NCBI GenBank assembly: GCA_050123335.1
Contig: JASFHH010000004.1
Span: forward strand, 7,969 to 71,968
From: JASFHF01 sp050123335
GTDB taxonomy: Bacteria; Pseudomonadota; Gammaproteobacteria; UBA12402
Length of the DNA: 64,000 nt
Direction of reading: 5' to 3'
A program made the translations under genes and the position numbers. The notes under the pieces were generated by a model. That model saw only the letters and a list, made by a program, of their open reading frames with translations. It did not search any database and was not told where the DNA came from. Below, one piece after another: positions 24,583-33,882 of this stretch; positions within the stretch are counted from its first letter, which is position 1; each line of letters opens with the position of its first letter.

Positions 24583-27500
24583 ATGCTTAATGGTAATTAT
24601 AAGGTCTATTTAAAACTAAAAGAATGCATCAAAACTAATTATACAAATATTAGATCGTATAAAACATTACAACTAGTAGAAACGACCAAAATTTTACAAT
24701 TAACTAAACAGGCAATCGGGTTTGTGCGCAATTATGAGATAGAGTTTATTTGTAATAAAAAAATGATTATTACTTCGAAGATAAAACCTAAAATTGTAAT
24801 AAAAATAAACTCCAGAACACGCTCAACGATAATCAGCCTTCCCTTTAAGCAGCAATTGATTCACCTTAAACCTAAAATATTTATTTCAAATACTGATTGT
24901 ATGCTTATTGGATTTATATTGGAAAATGTTTATGCTAAGCATAATAAGAAAAACTGGAAGTTTGGTAAAGAAAAAAAAAGGCGATTGGTTACGCACTTAA
25001 TGTTTGTTTTATTTCCATGCCTCAATGCACTGTTGCACCAAGTTGCAGAATTCAAAAGCGTAGATGAAGCACTAAAGATCTACGATTTTATTATAGAGAA
25101 TATTGCAGCTAACTATATGAAAATTGGCGCTCTTGTAAAAAAAGGAATGCTGCAACAGTATGTTTTACGAAAAAATGATAAGGCAATTAAATCTTATCAA
25201 GATGCATATAAGATTTGCAAAAAAATAAACTGCTATGATCTTATTTTTGTGCTAACATGCCTTTACCCTATATTTCATAACAGTAAAAATTTACCACTAA
25301 AAATTTGGTTTCCTGAATCTTTGCATAAGATAATATGCAAAAAACTAAATAAGCATTTTGGCCCATATCTAAAGAGTCAAATAGCTTTATTGGTAACTGG
25401 GTTTACTAAGGAAGAGAACATTGAACTAAAAATTTTTATTGTCCGAATATATGAATGCTATATAAAGTATGCTATTTTAAATAAAATAAAGCTAAGCAAT
25501 AAATTATTGCATAAATTTTACTTAACACAACATAGAACCCATGGATTAAGCTTGGAAGATCTATTTGATCTTGCGGTCTCAAAAAATAATTTTCTGATAG
25601 CTCTTGCTTTGTATGATGAAGAAAATAAACTAAATCCCGCTAATATAGATTTTTATATAAAATTTATTATCTTTACAATAGATCAAAACCAAACAATTAT
25701 AGCAAATAAATTGCTAAACAAGCTTAGTGAATATTCTAAAGCTGTAGAAAGCAGCAAATACGCAATTATTTTTTATCTACTAAATGGTAATGCTAAGCAA
25801 GCTAAAAAGTGTAAATTCGGTAATATAAGTAACCTTGAGTTAATCACAATAAATAATTATCTTGGTAAAAAGGTTGCAAAAAATCTTAAAATAATTCTTA
25901 ATAAGATTGAATCAAAAATAAATACTGTGTCAAAAAAGAATAAACACAACAAGCGCAATAAAAAAAGAAAAATTAAAAAGAAACGTAAGCAACAAAAAAA
26001 ACTATTTATGAAAGCTGATGAAAAACAACAAACTATGAAACCGAAAACCAAGATAGAAAAAAAACCCCCAACCCCTATTTACATACCAGGAAGCAAGATA
26101 AACCCTGAAATTATAGAAATTATAAAGGCTATACAAAATAAATGCCCTGTTATTATGATTATTGGTTCAGCCATGCTGCGTCATCTGTATAATAAACCTC
26201 CCACTGATTACGACATGCTTGTTGGCTGTAATCTTGACGAGATAAAATTATTTATACCAAAAAAATATTCAGTCACTTTTATAGAGGGCGAACATCCACA
26301 CTTGGTTGTTAAATATGGTAAAAACAAAACCGTTGATATTAACACTTTGATTTATAAAACCATGGTTGTTATTTGTAAACGTATAGATTATCAAACCACG
26401 AAGAAATTATACCAAACTATTTTTCGTTTAGTAGATAGATTTATAGTCCTTATGTGTATAGATAATGGCAAGCTCACTATGATTGATATTATATGGTTTG
26501 ATGATAGAACTAACAATATAAGATTTCAGCAGATAACAAAAAAACATAAGTCAAAATTGTTTAATAAACTTTGGAATTCGTACATTCAGCAATTAAAAAA
26601 GCGCAAAAAAAATACCATATATAAGTTTTTTATCAAGAATCATATAATAACAGTACATATAGCAAAGCTGTTTGAGGTTACTGATATAGAGATACCATTG
26701 AAGCGTTATTTACGTGGTGGTACTGCAACCATAACCTCAATTGGCTGGTCATATAATCAAAAAGAAAATGTATTTTATACAAAAGACGATTTTTTTGGTG
26801 GATTACTTCACTTAAAAAGTAAAAAAGTTGTATTGATTCATAATCCAACAACAACTTTCAACCAATCTCCAGAAAAGGCATATAGGATTATATATTATGC
26901 AATTGCTTTTGGCTTTGAACTCAAAGAAAAAACACTTAAATCTCTACAAAAACGTAAAGATCTTCTATTTAAAAAACCTTATGCCCCACATCCAAATACT
27001 ATTTATAAATATATTAAAAAATTGTTGTTAGAAGACGGGGCTGCCACCATTAAATATATTAACAGCAATAAATTGTGGCATTTGGTGCCACTATTTAAAC
27101 TGCCTAACAGCAAGTTTCCTACAGAAAGAGATATTATCTTCTATATTGAATGTTTTACAGAGCTCAGAAAGGCTGTTCGAAACATACAGCAAATTAAAGA
27201 AGAAATCATCATCCCAGCAATTTTACTATATCCAAACATTCATGAAGCATTGAAAACTTTTACTATGATACTACAACAATCTCGATGCTGGCGTACATTT
27301 TATTCAGTAGTCCATAACCTTATTATAAACGAAGAATATTTTAAGCCATTTAAAGCAGCAGCAAATTTTTTTGCTGCGATTGATACCATTAGGCATGTTA
27401 TAGTTTATAGGAATGCTTCCATTCCCAAAAAATCTGACATTTCTAAGAAATTAACTATTGAAACAAAACTTCTGCTAAAGGGTTTTGAAATTGCTTATGA

Positions 27501-27669
27501 TAAAAAACCTAAGATACCTAAAACAGAAATAATAAAAAAACATGGGATATTTGCCCCAAAGAAACAAAAGATCCCAAACAAAAATCCTGATAATATGAAA
27601 TCAATACTGGAAAACGCATGGCGTGGTGAAAGTTATTATCAAAATTACTGGATGTGTAATCTCCTTTAG
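24583..27669 (+). CDS. Large protein with poly(A)-polymerase-like nucleotidyltransferase domain
   Basis: A 1028-residue basic protein. Residues about 1-440 are helical with TPR-like stretches (around 150-210). A Lys-rich linker spans about 445-490. Residues about 510-790 resemble the class II poly(A) polymerase/CCA-transferase head and neck: IIGSAMLRHLYNKPPTDYDM (Gly-Ser then DxD, about 527-544), an RGGTATITSIGWSY-like RNA-interaction segment, and FNQSPEKAYRIIYYAIAFGF, the counterpart of the 'F..DP.R..R..RFA..LGF' motif. The rest is helical. PcnB proteins are about half this size, so this is an unusual architecture, possibly a translocated effector or RNA-modifying toxin. No signal peptide. 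It lies between direct copies of the nagZ tail. Confidence 0.65.
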   Translation: MLNGNYKVYLKLKECIKTNYTNIRSYKTLQLVETTKILQLTKQAIGFVRNYEIEFICNKKMIITSKIKPKIVIKINSRTRSTIISLPFKQQLIHLKPKIFISNTDCMLIGFILENVYAKHNKKNWKFGKEKKRRLVTHLMFVLFPCLNALLHQVAEFKSVDEALKIYDFIIENIAANYMKIGALVKKGMLQQYVLRKNDKAIKSYQDAYKICKKINCYDLIFVLTCLYPIFHNSKNLPLKIWFPESLHKIICKKLNKHFGPYLKSQIALLVTGFTKEENIELKIFIVRIYECYIKYAILNKIKLSNKLLHKFYLTQHRTHGLSLEDLFDLAVSKNNFLIALALYDEENKLNPANIDFYIKFIIFTIDQNQTIIANKLLNKLSEYSKAVESSKYAIIFYLLNGNAKQAKKCKFGNISNLELITINNYLGKKVAKNLKIILNKIESKINTVSKKNKHNKRNKKRKIKKKRKQQKKLFMKADEKQQTMKPKTKIEKKPPTPIYIPGSKINPEIIEIIKAIQNKCPVIMIIGSAMLRHLYNKPPTDYDMLVGCNLDEIKLFIPKKYSVTFIEGEHPHLVVKYGKNKTVDINTLIYKTMVVICKRIDYQTTKKLYQTIFRLVDRFIVLMCIDNGKLTMIDIIWFDDRTNNIRFQQITKKHKSKLFNKLWNSYIQQLKKRKKNTIYKFFIKNHIITVHIAKLFEVTDIEIPLKRYLRGGTATITSIGWSYNQKENVFYTKDDFFGGLLHLKSKKVVLIHNPTTTFNQSPEKAYRIIYYAIAFGFELKEKTLKSLQKRKDLLFKKPYAPHPNTIYKYIKKLLLEDGAATIKYINSNKLWHLVPLFKLPNSKFPTERDIIFYIECFTELRKAVRNIQQIKEEIIIPAILLYPNIHEALKTFTMILQQSRCWRTFYSVVHNLIINEEYFKPFKAAANFFAAIDTIRHVIVYRNASIPKKSDISKKLTIETKLLLKGFEIAYDKKPKIPKTEIIKKHGIFAPKKQKIPNKNPDNMKSILENAWRGESYYQNYWMCNLL

Positions 27670-27670
27670 C

Positions 27671-28798
27671 CTATGATCTCACTACAGCTACCGACATAAA
27701 ATATTCCCTCTTTAAAGTCATAATTCTGTTATATGATAAATTTATTCTTTGTTCTGATATAACCCCTTGCTTAATAAGTTGGTTGACAATCTGTATAACT
27801 TTTTGTGCAATATGCGGTTGATATTTGAGTTGATTGCCAAATAACAAAATATCAGCGCCCGCTTTTATCGCCAGTTTTACTGTGGTTTCTAAATTATATT
27901 TATCAGTGATAGCCTGCATTTGTAAATCATCAGTTATTACAATTCCTTTAAAACCTAACTTATGACGCAAAAGTTTCGTAATAATTGGATATGAAATAGA
28001 TGCTGGGTGACCTGATGGATCCAGAGAATAATTAACAATGTGCGCGGCCATGATTAAATCGCAAGCTTGATTTGTATCAATCAATTTTTTATAAGGAGTT
28101 AATTCTTGTGACTGCCAAGTATTAGTAACATCGACAAAACCTTTGTGCGTATCACCAGTTGAGCTGCCATGGCCAGGAAAATGTTTTAAAGTGCATAAAA
28201 TGTGGTATTTTTTATAAGTATTAGCAAATATTGCTGCGCGATTAATCACATTGCTTGGGTCTTTGGAAAAACTGCGTCCCAATTTACCGATTATAGGATT
28301 ATTAGGATTTATATTTAAATCAACAACCGGAGCAAAAGCTAAATCAATCCCTTCACTATTTAAAGTTTTTGCCATTAATGTTGCGTACTTTTTTGTTACT
28401 GATAATGGTTGTGAACCTAAATATTGTGCGCTAACTGTTTTAGGAAAACCGTATGAAGGTTTCAGCCTAGTTCCTGCAGTTCCTCCCTCATAATCAATAC
28501 CAACAAACAAAGGAACCGCAGTATAACTTTGTAATTGCTTAACAAGGCGTTTTAATTGATAAGGACTTTTTATATTATTATCGAAGGTTTTAGTTTTGTA
28601 ATTGTAATCAAACAAAACTACTCCTCCAATTCGTTCTTTTATTATATCTTGAACTACAGGATCATTTTGATGCAATGTGCTGCCATTAAAACCAATCATA
28701 ATCATTTGACCAATTTTTTGATTTAAGCTTGGTTTAGCACTAACCGGCAAAATAATAAAAAAACAAATCACCGCAAAAAAAATTTGAAATTGTTTCAT
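27671..28798 (-). CDS. nagZ: Exported GH3 beta-N-acetylhexosaminidase (NagZ-like)
   Basis: Glycoside hydrolase family 3. The ATG at 28798 is preferred because it opens a signal peptide (KQFQIFFAVICFFIILPVSA, residues 2-21); an upstream in-frame ATG at 28816 is possible. NagZ hallmarks are FAPVVDLN, the KHFPGHGSSTGDTHKG catalytic loop with the acid His-Asp pair, and the nucleophile Asp in VITDDLQMQAI. NagZ removes N-acetylglucosamine from muropeptides; Gram-negative NagZ is normally cytosolic, so a signal peptide points to a periplasmic or surface role. The last codons are 2 bases from the neighbouring gene's stop. A decayed copy of its 3' end lies at 24269-24430. Confidence 0.9.
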   Translation of the reverse strand: MKQFQIFFAVICFFIILPVSAKPSLNQKIGQMIMIGFNGSTLHQNDPVVQDIIKERIGGVVLFDYNYKTKTFDNNIKSPYQLKRLVKQLQSYTAVPLFVGIDYEGGTAGTRLKPSYGFPKTVSAQYLGSQPLSVTKKYATLMAKTLNSEGIDLAFAPVVDLNINPNNPIIGKLGRSFSKDPSNVINRAAIFANTYKKYHILCTLKHFPGHGSSTGDTHKGFVDVTNTWQSQELTPYKKLIDTNQACDLIMAAHIVNYSLDPSGHPASISYPIITKLLRHKLGFKGIVITDDLQMQAITDKYNLETTVKLAIKAGADILLFGNQLKYQPHIAQKVIQIVNQLIKQGVISEQRINLSYNRIMTLKREYFMSVAVVRS

Positions 28799-28803
28799 AA
28801 TAT

Positions 28804-28829
28804 ATACCCATTTCACTTCAAGATGCGAA
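28804..28829. repeat. Possible solo end of the palindromic element seen at 48721
   Basis: This 26-bp stretch upstream of nagZ matches the left end of the palindrome at 48721-48746 in 22 of 26 positions, including the block TCAAGATGCGAA. No partner arm is found nearby, so it would be a remnant. Confidence 0.4.
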
Positions 28830-28920
28830 TTACATTAAATAAAACCACTTAGTTTGTTTTTGTGGTAACTACCGCGCATGCAAGACCTATGTTCTATTTT
28901 AGTTGTGTAGATGAGCGGTT

Positions 28921-28962
28921 ACTCGTAATTTTACAAAACAAACAAATTGTAAAATTACGAGT
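28921..28962. terminator. 16-bp perfect hairpin between maf and nagZ
   Basis: ACTCGTAATTTTACAA (28921-28936) and its exact complement (28947-28962) enclose a 10-base loop. It lies five bases after the maf stop (minus strand), so it is well placed to terminate maf transcription. Confidence 0.65.
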
Positions 28963-28967
28963 TCCAA

Positions 28968-29552
28968 CTAATATTTTTTGCATTCGGCATCCTCAAGCAA
29001 TTTTTTGGTCAATTTTAATGGTAACCCTTTAACACTATCAACCCCACCAACAACCTTCTTAATATGCGGATTTAATTTTTTGTTTTTATCTTCGACCTGA
29101 AATCCTCCGGCGCATTTAAGAAAATCCGGATTATAGGCTAATGTTTGAATATCATCTTCTGAAATATCATTAAAATAAACCTTAGCTATATCTATTGCAA
29201 AAACTCGATGTTTATTTGATGTGTTAGTTACTGTTACAGCAGTTATCGTGGTTGCGACATTGTTTGAATAACAACGTAAAAAATAAGCAATTTCCTCTGC
29301 ATTACACGGCTTTTCAAAAATCTGGTCATTGCAAACAACCACTTGATCTACGGTAATTAACAAAGCATCTGTTGAAATTTTTTGTAGTAAAAAATCTGCT
29401 TTGGCATTTGCAATAGCTAATGCTAATTCTTTTGGATTATCGCGGCGTATTTTTTTTTCATCAATATTTGCAGTCATTACTTCAAAAACAAAACCAGCTT
29501 CTTCTAAAATTCGTTTTCTTTGGATAGAGGCTGAACCTAAAATTATTTGCAT
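28968..29552 (-). CDS. maf: Maf-like nucleotide pyrophosphatase
   Basis: A 194-residue Maf/HAM1-fold protein. SASIQRKRILEEAGF at the N-terminus is the SxSxRR-type motif, followed by the Glu/Lys pair in IDEKKIR, the catalytic Asp in TVDQVVV and EKP, and the C-terminal GGVDSVKGLPL. Maf proteins hydrolyse non-canonical or canonical nucleoside triphosphates (dTTP, UTP, m7GTP by subgroup) as house-cleaning enzymes. The sequence TVDQVV with Gln points to the YceF/m7GTP-like or a divergent subgroup, not certain. A 25-codon remnant of another maf 5' end lies at 39202-39276. Confidence 0.88.
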   Translation of the reverse strand: MQIILGSASIQRKRILEEAGFVFEVMTANIDEKKIRRDNPKELALAIANAKADFLLQKISTDALLITVDQVVVCNDQIFEKPCNAEEIAYFLRCYSNNVATTITAVTVTNTSNKHRVFAIDIAKVYFNDISEDDIQTLAYNPDFLKCAGGFQVEDKNKKLNPHIKKVVGGVDSVKGLPLKLTKKLLEDAECKKY

Positions 29553-29622
29553 TAATAAATTTCCATTTATGTTTAAGTTTTGTTAGAACTTCGTTCTTCT
29601 ATTTTGTATGAAGTATCATATT

Positions 29623-30315
29623 CTAAGCGCCAAAGCTGCAAATTATACCGATAGTTGCAGTTACTACGGATGCTACAGATTTATTTAAACTGTGTCCAAT
29701 ATTTGATGTGCTGCGTGCTTGCAAGATAGAATCAGGTTTGACCCCAAATATATAGTCTGCCATAACAGTTACCCCAAAATTTTTATTAAAATTATAGCCG
29801 GCCCCTAAAGCAACTTTAGGTAATATCTTGGCTCTATCATTGGATAAATCGGTATAATTCACTTGATAATAACTACCTTTTAGGTTTTGTGATACGTAAG
29901 CAGCCCCTGCTTTACCAAAAATATTCCAGTTAGTATTAGTCAAATTATATAAAGCAACTCCCATTAAATGAATATTATAGCCTTGATATTTCCAGTGAAT
30001 TGTGCTGCCATCAGTAGAATAAAGTTTATATTTATTGTTCTGATAATAGTTATAGCCTAACTCGGGTCCCAATTTTAACCCAGATATACTAGATATGTTC
30101 CATAGATATCCAACATATATGTTGGCAGAAAAACCGCCGAATTTTTCACTGTAAGATTGAGCTTGATTTTTTACTGTGCTGGGTAATTTTGCAGTATACA
30201 TTTTACCAACACCTGCGCCAATGCCAGCATACCACTTAGATGGTACTGCAGCAAAAATGGTAGTTGTGAAGATTAAAATAGCAATTGTGCTAAAAGTTAA
30301 AAATAAATTTTTCAT
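29623..30315 (-). CDS. Outer-membrane beta-barrel protein (Opa/OmpW-like size)
   Basis: A 230-residue protein with a signal peptide (residues 1-22, ending TTIFAA) and a mature part of alternating aromatic/hydrophobic strands: WYAGIGAGVGKMY, FGGFSANIYVGYLW, GYNIHLMGVALYNL, NWNIFGKAGAAYVSQ, KVALGAGYNFNKNFGVTVMADYIFG. This is the pattern of eight-stranded outer-membrane proteins of the OMP_b-brl type common in Legionella relatives. The C-terminus ends in SFGA instead of the usual terminal Phe. Function unknown. Confidence 0.8.
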   Translation of the reverse strand: MKNLFLTFSTIAILIFTTTIFAAVPSKWYAGIGAGVGKMYTAKLPSTVKNQAQSYSEKFGGFSANIYVGYLWNISSISGLKLGPELGYNYYQNNKYKLYSTDGSTIHWKYQGYNIHLMGVALYNLTNTNWNIFGKAGAAYVSQNLKGSYYQVNYTDLSNDRAKILPKVALGAGYNFNKNFGVTVMADYIFGVKPDSILQARSTSNIGHSLNKSVASVVTATIGIICSFGA

Positions 30316-30362
30316 TTTTATTTTCTCATAAATAAACGTAAATTTTAAAGACTGCTGCGCAC

Positions 30363-31550
30363 TTAAGAAAATTTGGCAAATTCTTTTGCGACTTTGTGTA
30401 ATTCGTTTACAAATTCATCAATTAAATTTTGAGTGAAATGTCCAGAAACAACGACGCTTGCTTTGTTCCCTTCTAATTTTAACTGCCAATATTCAATAAA
30501 TTGCAAATTCATTGGAAAATTATTAATAACAATAATTGTTGAATTTGGATTCGAAAATGCATCAATACCTATTTCCTTTAATTTTGATACAGCATATTTG
30601 GTTAATTCCATACGTCGTTTGGTTTCTGCACGCATGCCTGTTATTCCACCAGCGCGAACCAATCCATCCATTGCTCCTATCGAAATTAAACCGCTTCTTG
30701 AACTAGCTGGAATATATTTTGTTTTATCTGCTTCAGCCATGATGTAACCAACACTTCGTTCCATAAATAAAGGTTTATTAACTAAAAATACAGAATTAGG
30801 CACTGGCGCTCCCCAAGCTTTGTATGGACTCACAGCTAAAGAATGGATCGGTAATGCTGCAAAATTAATATCCGCAGTTTCTTTCAAAAATGGTAAATAA
30901 CTACCATGCAAAGCAGCGTCACAGTGAATATACCGATCTGTAATCCCCGCTTCATCTAAACGCGCGATAATCGTTCGAACATTATCAATTGCACCAGTCA
31001 TAGTGGTGCCTAAAGTAATTACCAAAATAACCGGTTTATCTTTATCGATGGCTGACATTAAAGCATCAACATTCATCTCACCATTTTGATGTACAGCAAT
31101 CTCTTTCTGATGCGGCATTCTTAATTCATCAATCAAATTTGGTATTCCAAAATGCGCTTCTTTTGAAAAATAAACAATCCCATCTGGAAATTTATTTCTG
31201 GCAACCAAAAGCGCGCTACGATTGGATTCATGTCCTCCACTTGCTACATATCCCCAACAATCTTTACCTTTATATAAATCCATCATAAAGTTAACTACAC
31301 CTCTTTCAATATTCCGGGCGTTTGCAGCATACGGAATAATAGGAGGCATAAGAAAAGGATCTGGACCTTGTTGCCAATGATAAGCTAACAAGTTTTTAAA
31401 TTTTTCCGAGCAATTTTCTTTTAAATTTGTGCTTACAGGATAACCTAACATGTATGGTGCACCAGCTTCTGCTCGCTGCAGCATTTCATCAAGCACAACA
31501 TCCCATTCTTTTACAGAAGGAACCGATTGAAACTCTTGCTGCGATATCAT
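30363..31550 (-). CDS. PLP-dependent decarboxylase, histidine-decarboxylase-like
   Basis: A 395-residue group II PLP decarboxylase. Visible elements are GYVASGGHESNRSALLVARN (cofactor phosphate binding), the conserved HFGIPN His that stacks on PLP, HCDAALHGSYLPF with the Asp that contacts the pyridine nitrogen, and SPYKAWGAPVPNS with the Schiff-base Lys. The overall size and motif order match bacterial histidine decarboxylases (Hdc) rather than glutamate decarboxylases, although the usual SGHK is SPYK. The product could be histamine or another amine. It stands alone behind an AAGGAGATGATG leader. Such an enzyme may help acid tolerance or signalling in a host. Confidence 0.82.
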   Translation of the reverse strand: MISQQEFQSVPSVKEWDVVLDEMLQRAEAGAPYMLGYPVSTNLKENCSEKFKNLLAYHWQQGPDPFLMPPIIPYAANARNIERGVVNFMMDLYKGKDCWGYVASGGHESNRSALLVARNKFPDGIVYFSKEAHFGIPNLIDELRMPHQKEIAVHQNGEMNVDALMSAIDKDKPVILVITLGTTMTGAIDNVRTIIARLDEAGITDRYIHCDAALHGSYLPFLKETADINFAALPIHSLAVSPYKAWGAPVPNSVFLVNKPLFMERSVGYIMAEADKTKYIPASSRSGLISIGAMDGLVRAGGITGMRAETKRRMELTKYAVSKLKEIGIDAFSNPNSTIIVINNFPMNLQFIEYWQLKLEGNKASVVVSGHFTQNLIDEFVNELHKVAKEFAKFS

Positions 31551-31582
31551 GACATCATCTCCTTTTTGCTAGTCTAACATTA

Positions 31583-31673
31583 TATTTCAAGTTGAAATTT
31601 ACTCGATATATGGTATCCATTTCTTCATTGTATTTCAAGCTGAAATTTCTTCGATATATGATACCCATTTCTT
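31583..31673. repeat. Tandem duplication of the 3' end of the acyltransferase-like gene
   Basis: 31583-31625 and 31631-31673 are 43-bp direct copies with a 48-base period and five or six differences. The second copy contains the last codons of the minus-strand gene (KKWVSYIEEISA, stop); the first copy would encode KKWIPYIE and a stop. The downstream copy is therefore a fossil of the gene's end. Confidence 0.8.
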
Positions 31674-33503
31674 TACTGCTGCATCTAATTCCGACAAATC
31701 AATATTTGCCGAACTATTTGGCATCCATGAAAACTCAATATTCTTGCGTGAAAATGCAATATGTGCACCAAATTTACTAACCGCCTCTAGAGTTCCACCA
31801 GGCCGTCCTATCATAGTAAAGTTTTTTGGTAATTTGTGAAATGAAGTTAAAATATCCATAGAACCCGGAAGTCGTGCAGGACGAAAAAGATATGCTGCAT
31901 AACCGCCTTCTAGTTTATTTCCAACTGACACAAAAAATTTACACAGCGCATCATACAATGCCCCTTCTGGTTTTTGCAAAAAATAAGTAGGAGACCAACC
32001 TTCCTGGGTTTTTTGAATAGTATTAGCATGATAAGCAACAGCTTCTTTAAACAAATTAAACAATTCAGTATTAGTTAATTCCTTTTTAATAACAGCGGTT
32101 ATAAATTCGTTAATTTTATGAGTCGGAATAAATGTCCAGTCTAATAAACTTCCGGTGCTTGCCGCATCTTTTACCGTTAATGCATGTTTAAAGATAGGCA
32201 GTTTTTTTTGTGCATCAATGTCTCTAGCCGCTAACATTATTAATAATTGCATTGCAGCGTCTGGGTTAAGTTTACGCTTAATAAAAAACGATAAACCGAT
32301 ATCTAAGTTACAAATAGAATGTTGTTGGTGAAAATAAACTTCAGCAGCTTTTATCAAAGGTGATAATTCATTTTCTTCAACATCGAACTTTAATTTGCGT
32401 AATTGATAATTTTCCGCTTGTTTATAAGCATCGCCTTTTATTGGAACAGTGAAAGCAACATCCACTATCGTACTAAAAAGTGGACAAGCAGTATAAAGAT
32501 TATCCCCTCTTGTATAGGAATTTATAATGCCAAGTTTACCAGTTGAGTTAACAACAAATTGCGTAGTTCCATACCAACGATTAGAAAAATTAGTAAACAT
32601 TTCTTTAATTTGTTTTTCTCTGTTTCTAGTAATATTTTCATTTTGATCTAAACAAACCACCAACAATGAATCGTCAATTAATTGCAAAAAACGTGCGTTT
32701 TCACTCCTCTTTTCAAGTTCTTTACGCACTTCGTGGCAAAGTTTTCTTGGTGCAGCAGTAATACTTCCAAGTGCACCACGATAATTATTATCTTTACAAT
32801 CCGAAATAATAGCTTCTAAATTAGATTGTAACAATTCAGCAGATAATATTTTGCCATCATCATGAATTACCGATAAATAATAAGCATGACCATTAACTAA
32901 AATTGTTACATGCCTTGGTTGTGAAGCTGAATGTATAGTATTTCCGTGGTCAGTTGTAATAACGGTATGTCCAAAATAATGCCCCTGGTTTTCCCAAGTA
33001 AGTGTTACACCATCATATGTCATGCTTTTTTTTTGATTTAATTGCATATATATTTTGACAGCTGCATAAATTACAGTTGCAGCCCTTTCTGTTTGTGAAA
33101 GATTCCTTAGATCATCTTTAAAAATACCTATTACATCTAATGTTACTAATGGATTAGGTGATTTCAATCGTGATATAATTTCAGCTTCGTAATTGTCAGT
33201 TTTTTTCAGAGCTTCTAAACGTTTAGCATAAAACTCTTCTGTAAAAAAAGAATTAATAAAAATATTTTTTAGAAGCTGATTTACTTTATCAATTTTTTCA
33301 CTGTTATCTAATGTTTTATTTTTGATAGCTTGCAATATCTCTTGCATAGGATTGATAACTTTTTCTAAAAAAATTTTATCTTCTTGCGCTTGCGTCTTAA
33401 AATCTTTTAGAAAATTCTGTATACACATTACCAGTTGTGACAAATTGGTGATACAACCAAGATCATTTTTTAACCAAATTTTTAACACTTCATACGAATT
33501 CAT
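31635..33503 (-). CDS. Carnitine acyltransferase-like protein lacking the catalytic His
   Basis: ATG at 33503 with a GAGG box eight bases upstream. The 622-residue protein matches the choline/carnitine acyltransferase fold: RHVTILVNGHAYYLSVI (about 198-213), the segment PRKLCHEVRKELEKRSENARFL with DDSLLVVCLD, then NRWYGTTQFVVNSTGKLGI (309-327), and a C-terminal TSFHKLPKNFTMIGRPGG leading into IAFSRKNIEFSW. In active enzymes the element after 'G.LG' is EH(S/A) with the catalytic His; here it reads NSYTRGD, with Tyr near residue 330. The family is mainly eukaryotic. An inactive or re-purposed acyltransferase, perhaps an effector acting on host acyl-CoA or carnitine, is the best guess. Confidence 0.7.
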   Translation of the reverse strand: MNSYEVLKIWLKNDLGCITNLSQLVMCIQNFLKDFKTQAQEDKIFLEKVINPMQEILQAIKNKTLDNSEKIDKVNQLLKNIFINSFFTEEFYAKRLEALKKTDNYEAEIISRLKSPNPLVTLDVIGIFKDDLRNLSQTERAATVIYAAVKIYMQLNQKKSMTYDGVTLTWENQGHYFGHTVITTDHGNTIHSASQPRHVTILVNGHAYYLSVIHDDGKILSAELLQSNLEAIISDCKDNNYRGALGSITAAPRKLCHEVRKELEKRSENARFLQLIDDSLLVVCLDQNENITRNREKQIKEMFTNFSNRWYGTTQFVVNSTGKLGIINSYTRGDNLYTACPLFSTIVDVAFTVPIKGDAYKQAENYQLRKLKFDVEENELSPLIKAAEVYFHQQHSICNLDIGLSFFIKRKLNPDAAMQLLIMLAARDIDAQKKLPIFKHALTVKDAASTGSLLDWTFIPTHKINEFITAVIKKELTNTELFNLFKEAVAYHANTIQKTQEGWSPTYFLQKPEGALYDALCKFFVSVGNKLEGGYAAYLFRPARLPGSMDILTSFHKLPKNFTMIGRPGGTLEAVSKFGAHIAFSRKNIEFSWMPNSSANIDLSELDAAVKKWVSYIEEISA

Positions 33504-33506
33504 CAC

Positions 33507-33882
33507 TATTCCTCTATTGCAAAATGCAAAAAATGATAATTATTTTTAATCACGTGCTTATTTTTGACAGGTGCTTATTTTTGATATTTTTGAACTGTAA
33601 TGATTCGTGATGGAACTTAATATAATAAATAAATTAGTTTATTTCAAGATAAATTTTCCAGTAAAAATAGCAAAGAATATGCAACAATTCATTGATTAAA
33701 CGAAACATTAATAGAAATCAAACAAAAGTAAAAATAAGGCCCAAGTCAAAATTGTATAGAAAACGCACAAGAAATCACGGTGTTATAGGCTTCAATACAG
33801 TTTGGTTAAAAAATCTGCACAAGTAATTTACAGTACATTTCTTGATTTAAATATGCTGGTTTTTAATCTATAATATAATTTT
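33507..33882. other. Divergent intergenic region
   Basis: The region separates the acyltransferase-like gene from the GGDEF/EAL gene. GTGCTTATTTTTGA occurs twice (about 33553 and 33571), an 18-base direct repeat placed before the minus-strand gene. On the plus side an overlapping pair of TATAAT hexamers (33869-33879) lies just before 33883. No gene is seen. Confidence 0.35.

Noticed and set aside
33842..33879. Consensus promoter for the GGDEF/EAL gene using TTGATT at 33842
   Set aside because: The spacer to the first TATAAT is 21 bases, too long for a normal sigma70 promoter.
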